Part shown: piece after piece, positions 62,871 to 64,000 of the stretch
Numbering within the stretch: position 1 is the first letter of the stretch
How the letters are laid out: every line of letters begins with the position of its first letter
DNA from: Microcoleus sp. AS-A8
Lineage (GTDB): Bacteria; Cyanobacteriota; Cyanobacteriia; Cyanobacteriales; Coleofasciculaceae
Direction of reading: 5' to 3'
NCBI GenBank assembly: GCA_039962225.1
Contig: JAMPKV010000011.1
Location: 124,001 to 188,000, forward strand
Length of the DNA: 64,000 nucleotides
The notes under the pieces: generated by a model
Database searches by the model: none
Seen by the model: only the letters and a program-made list of their open reading frames with translations
What the model was told of the DNA's origin: nothing
Position numbers and translations under genes: made by a program

Positions 62871-64000
62871 ATGACCCTTTCCTTTAAAAGCCTGGGCCTG
62901 TCTGAAGCTCGTGTCAATCAACTGGAAAAATTGGGCTTTACAGCACCAACCACCATTCAAACCCAAGCAATTCCCGAAATCCTAGCGGGGCGTGATGTCG
63001 TCGGTCAATCCCAAACGGGTACTGGCAAAACAGCGGCATTTTCGCTGCCCATACTAGAGCAGATTGACCTAGACAACCGAGTCGTACAAGGCTTAATTCT
63101 GACGCCAACGCGAGAGTTAGCCTCTCAAGTCGCTGATGCGATTCGTGACTTCTCTGGCAACCGCCGATTGTCAGTCCTGACAGTTTGTGGCGGTCAATCC
63201 ATTGAACGGCAAATCAAAAGCCTGCAACGTGGCGCTCAACTCGTCGTGGGCACACCAGGACGGGTGATCGATTTACTCGACCGGGGTGACTTGAGATTGG
63301 ATCAAGTGCGCTGGGTGGTGCTGGATGAAGCCGATGAAATGTTGAGCATGGGCTTTATTGATGATGTCAAGAAAATCCTCCAACAATCACCGAAAGAGCG
63401 TCAGACGGCTTGTTTCTCAGCCACCATGCCCCGCCCGATCCGGGATTTAATCAACAACTTCCTGAAATCACCCATTACCGTCACCGTTGAGCAACCCAAA
63501 GCAACCCCGTCGCGGATTGAACAACGCGTGTATATGGTGCCGCGTGGTTGGACCAAGGCCAAAGCACTCCAGCCCATCATGGAACTGGAAGACCCGGAAG
63601 CCGCATTAATTTTTGTGCGGACACGCAAAGCAGCGGCTGAACTAACCAGCCAATTGCAAGCCGCAGGTCACAGTGTAGATGAGTATCACGGCGACCTGAG
63701 CCAGTCCCAACGAGAGCGCTTGCTGTACCGCTTCAAGGCCGGTCAGGTGCGCTGGGTTGTGGCAACCGATATTGCCGCACGCGGCTTAGATGTGGATCAC
63801 CTCACCCATGTGATTAATTACGACCTGCCTGATCAGGTGGAAAGTTATATTCACCGCATCGGTCGTACCGGTCGCGCGGGCAAGACGGGGACGGCAATTA
63901 CCATAATTCAACCGTTTGACCGTCGCAAGCTGAACCTGATTGAGCGAAAAGTGCGGCAAGCCTTGGTCGTTTCCCGCATTCCGACGCGCTCCCAAATTGA
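62871..64000 (+). CDS. DEAD-box RNA helicase (3' truncated by window end)
   Basis: The gene starts at ATG 62871 and runs off the window. About 376 residues are visible, covering the whole helicase core: Q motif region FTAPTTIQTQAIP, motif I SQTGTGKT, Ia PTRELAS, Ib TPGR, II DEAD in VLDEADEM, III SAT, IV IFVRTRKA, V ATDIAARGLD and VI HRIGRTGRAG. In cyanobacteria, DEAD-box helicases such as CrhR are induced by cold and redox change; whether this is that orthologue cannot be told because the C-terminal extension is missing. Confidence 0.95.
   Translation, partial: MTLSFKSLGLSEARVNQLEKLGFTAPTTIQTQAIPEILAGRDVVGQSQTGTGKTAAFSLPILEQIDLDNRVVQGLILTPTRELASQVADAIRDFSGNRRLSVLTVCGGQSIERQIKSLQRGAQLVVGTPGRVIDLLDRGDLRLDQVRWVVLDEADEMLSMGFIDDVKKILQQSPKERQTACFSATMPRPIRDLINNFLKSPITVTVEQPKATPSRIEQRVYMVPRGWTKAKALQPIMELEDPEAALIFVRTRKAAAELTSQLQAAGHSVDEYHGDLSQSQRERLLYRFKAGQVRWVVATDIAARGLDVDHLTHVINYDLPDQVESYIHRIGRTGRAGKTGTAITIIQPFDRRKLNLIERKVRQALVVSRIPTRSQI

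Overview
The window is chromosomal DNA from a filamentous cyanobacterium. The evidence is the PSII extrinsic protein PsbU, the PSI biogenesis factor BtpA, a glycine-rich cyanobacterial RNA-binding protein, a kinase-GUN4 fusion, very frequent GCGATCGC (HIP1) octamers, and above all a well-conserved hetR gene. HetR marks filamentous cyanobacteria whether or not they form heterocysts, so the sequence does not say whether this organism differentiates. Genus cannot be fixed from sequence reading alone.

Layout. 0-7 kb: a GT-C type membrane glycosyltransferase, a CrcB/Fluc fluoride channel, a small secreted protein, a TPR-CHAT protease-like protein and a divergent FAD oxidoreductase. 7.1-9.1 kb: the most interesting segment, a hetR locus preceded by two small peptide genes. 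A 30-codon ORF (7205-7297) too short for ordinary gene callers ends exactly in the PatS pentapeptide RGSGR. A second 75-codon ORF (7729-7956), with a signal peptide and the position of PatX, carries a degenerate PGSKR. Both have the same 67-bp leader with an inverted repeat placed just before the ATG. 9.2-18.8 kb: a DUF92/VTE6-like kinase, a decayed TnpB, a VOC protein, a lipase, a giant polytopic membrane protein, an RRM protein and a methylglyoxal synthase-lipid kinase fusion. 19-27.6 kb: a carotenoid-desaturase-like oxidoreductase, an intact solo TnpB, a [2Fe-2S] ferredoxin, CobQ, a peroxiredoxin Q and a two-gene ABC-2 exporter.

27.7-36 kb is accessory-looking: Uma2, kinase-GUN4, HicB with a wrecked hicA behind it, a SLOG/LSDAT protein, a VOC protein, a WD40 protein, a peroxiredoxin-glutaredoxin fusion, an NTF2-like protein and a YgfZ-like protein. 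36-46.4 kb: a multi-PAS histidine kinase, a [2Fe-2S] protein, CysK, a third TnpB, a 1-Cys peroxiredoxin, PsbU and NadB. 46.4-48 kb: a small exported ORF ending RGSGTR and a 1.27-kb AT-rich non-coding stretch. 48-58.1 kb: an RHH-PAS fusion regulator, gamma-glutamyltransferase, a Uma2 gene broken by an amber codon, a J-domain coiled-coil protein coupled to a double WD40 propeller protein, and a CHASE2-PAS-GGDEF cyclase. 58.9-64 kb: a VKOR-thioredoxin fusion, BtpA, RimO and a DEAD-box helicase running off the window.

How the genes work together. The clearest module is hetR with its candidate peptide regulators: by analogy to Anabaena, RGSGR peptides bind the HetR hood domain and block it. Redox/peroxide defence is unusually dense (PrxQ, Prx5-Grx, 1-Cys Prx, VKOR-Trx, two small [2Fe-2S] proteins). 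Three unrelated solo TnpB genes, small dispersed repeats inside coding regions, heptamer repeats and several broken accessory genes show active genome turnover. No tRNA, rRNA or CRISPR array was recognised.
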